This document shows, in pieces, positions 33,574 through 35,172 of a stretch of 35,172 nt of DNA (positions are counted from its first letter, which is position 1; each line of letters starts with the position of its first letter). Under the pieces are notes generated by a model. That model was given only the letters and a program-made list of their open reading frames with translations, was not told the origin of the DNA and made no database searches. The stretch is from Nymphaea colorata (Eukaryota; Streptophyta; Magnoliopsida; Nymphaeales; Nymphaeaceae), in the NCBI RefSeq assembly GCF_008831285.2, contig NW_022204635.1, positions 1 to 35,172 of the forward strand, in the 5' to 3' direction. A program made the translations under genes and the position numbers.

Positions 33574-34780
33574 ATGAAGTACCCCCCTTGCTCTTCGCAC
33601 CCCTTCTACTCCCACCCCACCCAAAAAATGTACGCTTTCACTAAAATAGCAAAAAGGACCGCAACAGTCCACCCTCCAAGAAGAGCCATACTCTCAACAA
33701 CTCCTTTTCAGAATCAAACTCAGGGCCATCTTCCCAGACCAAAATCACAAGCAATCCCAACATCCATTACGAGTTTCAAGAAGGCTAGCTTATGGAAGGG
33801 TATAAAATCCTAAGACAATTCGGATAGGGAACATTCGGGCGTGTAGTATAAGGAGAAAAAAAGGGCCGTCGCTATGCTATAAAGGTAGAATATTCATAAC
33901 GAAGATCATAAAGCCAGTCCCCAAATACATTTAATCCGCTAAGATCTAAAAAGAGATAATCAAATCTATCAACAGGAGAGATGAGAAGGACGAAGAAGGA
34001 ATCGTCAGATATAAACACTCCTTTTATCACGCTGGCCACTTCTGCCTCGTTTTCAATCCTCTCGGCTCCTCACTCTACGAGCTAATCAAGAAAAATAACT
34101 ATAGAGGCTTCCCTATCAAATTGGTGCAATCATTCTTCAGACAAATATTGAAATCTATTGGCTTCATCCATAAGCTCGGTTATACTCACACCGACCTAAA
34201 ACCTGAAAATATTCTTCTGTAAAAATAGGAGCTAATTGAAGATACGTCCAAGGGATACTCTTACTGGCTGCCAAAGAGCAACAAGGTGAGGATTATTGAC
34301 TTCGGCGGTGCTACTCTCTTCAATGAAGCACATAGCACTGTCATCTGCACGAGACAGTATAGACCACCATAGGTGATCCTTTAGTGCTGCGAGTGGAACG
34401 AGATAGCCGACGTGTGGTCGATCGGTTGCATAATAGTATAGTTAATAACAGGTGACCTGTTGTTTCCCACTCATTCAGACTGCGAGCACTTAGTGATGAT
34501 GGTTAAAAACTCAGGTCGTTTTCCTCAATGGATGATAAACAAGACGGCTTCTTCTGCATTGCGTCGTTTGTTCCGAGACGGAGAGATCTATGAGCAAGAG
34601 GCGTAGCGTCAACTGTAGCACTGGTAGAATATCAACTCTATGAAAACAAGCGATTAGATCTTAGGGGAGTATGAAAGTTTGCAGGATCTGGTACGTCAGT
34701 GCCTTGAAATCGACCCCAATCGCCGCATCAATTGCCACACCGCACTCAGGCACCGCTTCTTCCAGTAGAAGTTTTTATGA
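33574..34780 (+). CDS. LAMMER/CLK dual-specificity kinase
   Basis: 388 residues. Introns are 33630-33649 and 33885-33904 (both 20 nt). A 60-residue Ser/Pro/Lys-rich N-terminus precedes the kinase domain. Gly loop FGEGTFGRVVEG (77-82), Lys97 in RRYAIKIIK, catalytic loop HTDLKPEN (Asp194; the Thr is typical of CLK kinases), IIDFGGA (229-231), CTRQYRPPEVILE (APE Glu from TAG 34370), ADVWSIGCIIVELITG (Glu from TAG 34439) and FPTHSDCEHLVMM, where EHLVMM (291-296) is this protein's version of the EHLAMMER signature. CLK kinases phosphorylate SR splicing factors and act on pre-mRNA splicing. All catalytic residues are present, so it should be active. It is the last gene before the telomere, with its stop about 295 bp from the first repeat. 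The C-lobe is slightly shorter than in animal CLKs. Confidence 0.94.
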
Positions 34781-35075
34781 GATATCCGGTGATAATCGTG
34801 CCCACACAGCATGATTTAATTTTTGAACTTTTGCACATACTCCCCTCCACACGGCAACGATAATTACTTTTAGTTTACTCGATTCGTTGACTTAGTACTC
34901 CGTGTTTGGTGAGTACAGGCAATCCACCCGCCGTGACCAGAAACGAGTGAAGTAACCATTTGATGGCATAATGTGCCAACTCACATATATGATAGTATCC
35001 ACATTCATTTATTTACAATACTTTTGCCTATTAACTTAGTAATTTAATGAATTATTCATTCAGGAATGACTATCT
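34781..35075. other. subtelomeric spacer
   Basis: 295 bp of unique AT-rich sequence between the LAMMER kinase stop and the telomere. No gene, no degenerate telomere repeats and no obvious palindrome. It ends with TATCT at the junction. Confidence 0.6.
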
Positions 35076-35172
35076 GGGGTTGGGGTTGGGGTTGGGGGTT
35101 GGGGTTGGGGTTGGGGTTGGGGTTGGGGTTGGGGTTGGGGTTGGGGTTGGGGTTGGGGTTGGGGTTGGGTTG
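35076..35172 (+). repeat. telomere, (GGGGTT)n
   Basis: About 16 tandem GGGGTT repeats to the end of the window, G-rich strand 5' to 3' toward the end, as expected for a right chromosome end. One unit near 35095 has five G and the final unit has three. GGGGTT is the telomere repeat of Tetrahymena-type (oligohymenophorean) ciliates. This marks a real macronuclear chromosome end. Confidence 0.97.

Overview
The window is the end of a multigene macronuclear chromosome of a ciliate, almost certainly a peritrich (Oligohymenophorea). Three observations support this. (1) The right edge is about 97 bp of GGGGTT telomere repeat, with the G-rich strand running toward the chromosome end. (2) TAA and TAG occur in frame throughout conserved proteins and read as glutamate, and only TGA terminates. 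The decisive columns are the kinesin motif DLAGSE (TAG at 19728) and GAEINKS (TAA at 19785), and the kinase APE and VEL glutamates of a LAMMER kinase (TAG at 34370 and 34439). TAR = Glu is the known peritrich nuclear code. Tetrahymena and Paramecium read TAR as Gln. (3) Genes are dense, intergenic gaps are usually under 450 bp, and introns are tiny. I resolve 25 introns: 21 are exactly 20 nt, three are 21 nt and one is 26 nt. The left edge has no telomere, so the chromosome continues there.

Layout. 472-2781 (+): a cyclin-box protein, then a VPS9-domain protein (Rab5-type GEF). 3560-4939 (+): ESCRT-I TSG101/VPS23 with a WG-rich linker; a doubtful minus-strand gene lies just before it. 5216-8076 (+): a small secreted protein, a twin-CX9C NDUFB7-like complex I subunit and an ULK/ATG1-like kinase. 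8445-9366: two small divergent ORFs and the relic of a decayed protein kinase. 9367-12265 (-): a TPR protein and a tandem OB-fold protein with a long Arg/Glu/Asp linker. 12585-20702 (+): a 1064-residue cysteine-rich/discoidin extracellular protein, UPF2 and a kinesin-13. 20775-22213 (-): a coiled-coil protein. 22495-28187 (+): an LRR protein, a divergent kinase, a pseudokinase-MORN protein and a short coiled-coil protein. 28247-30041 (-): the SUMO E1 subunit UBA2. 30355-34780 (+): a RING/B-box/coiled-coil/LRR protein, an orphan, and a LAMMER/CLK kinase next to the telomere.

The genes do not form a pathway or operon. They are independently transcribed eukaryotic housekeeping and ciliate-specific genes: endosome and ESCRT, NMD, SUMO, mitochondrion, microtubule dynamics and signalling. 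There are no mobile elements, CRISPR arrays or recognisable RNA genes. Because only TGA stops translation, chance open frames are about three times longer than usual here. I therefore accepted genes on motif content, intron logic and frame continuity, not on ORF length. No single previously undescribed system is evident. The most interesting signals are the rigid intron-length rule, which fits NMD surveillance in a one-stop-codon genome, the WG-rich TSG101, the kinase relic, and several unusual domain fusions.
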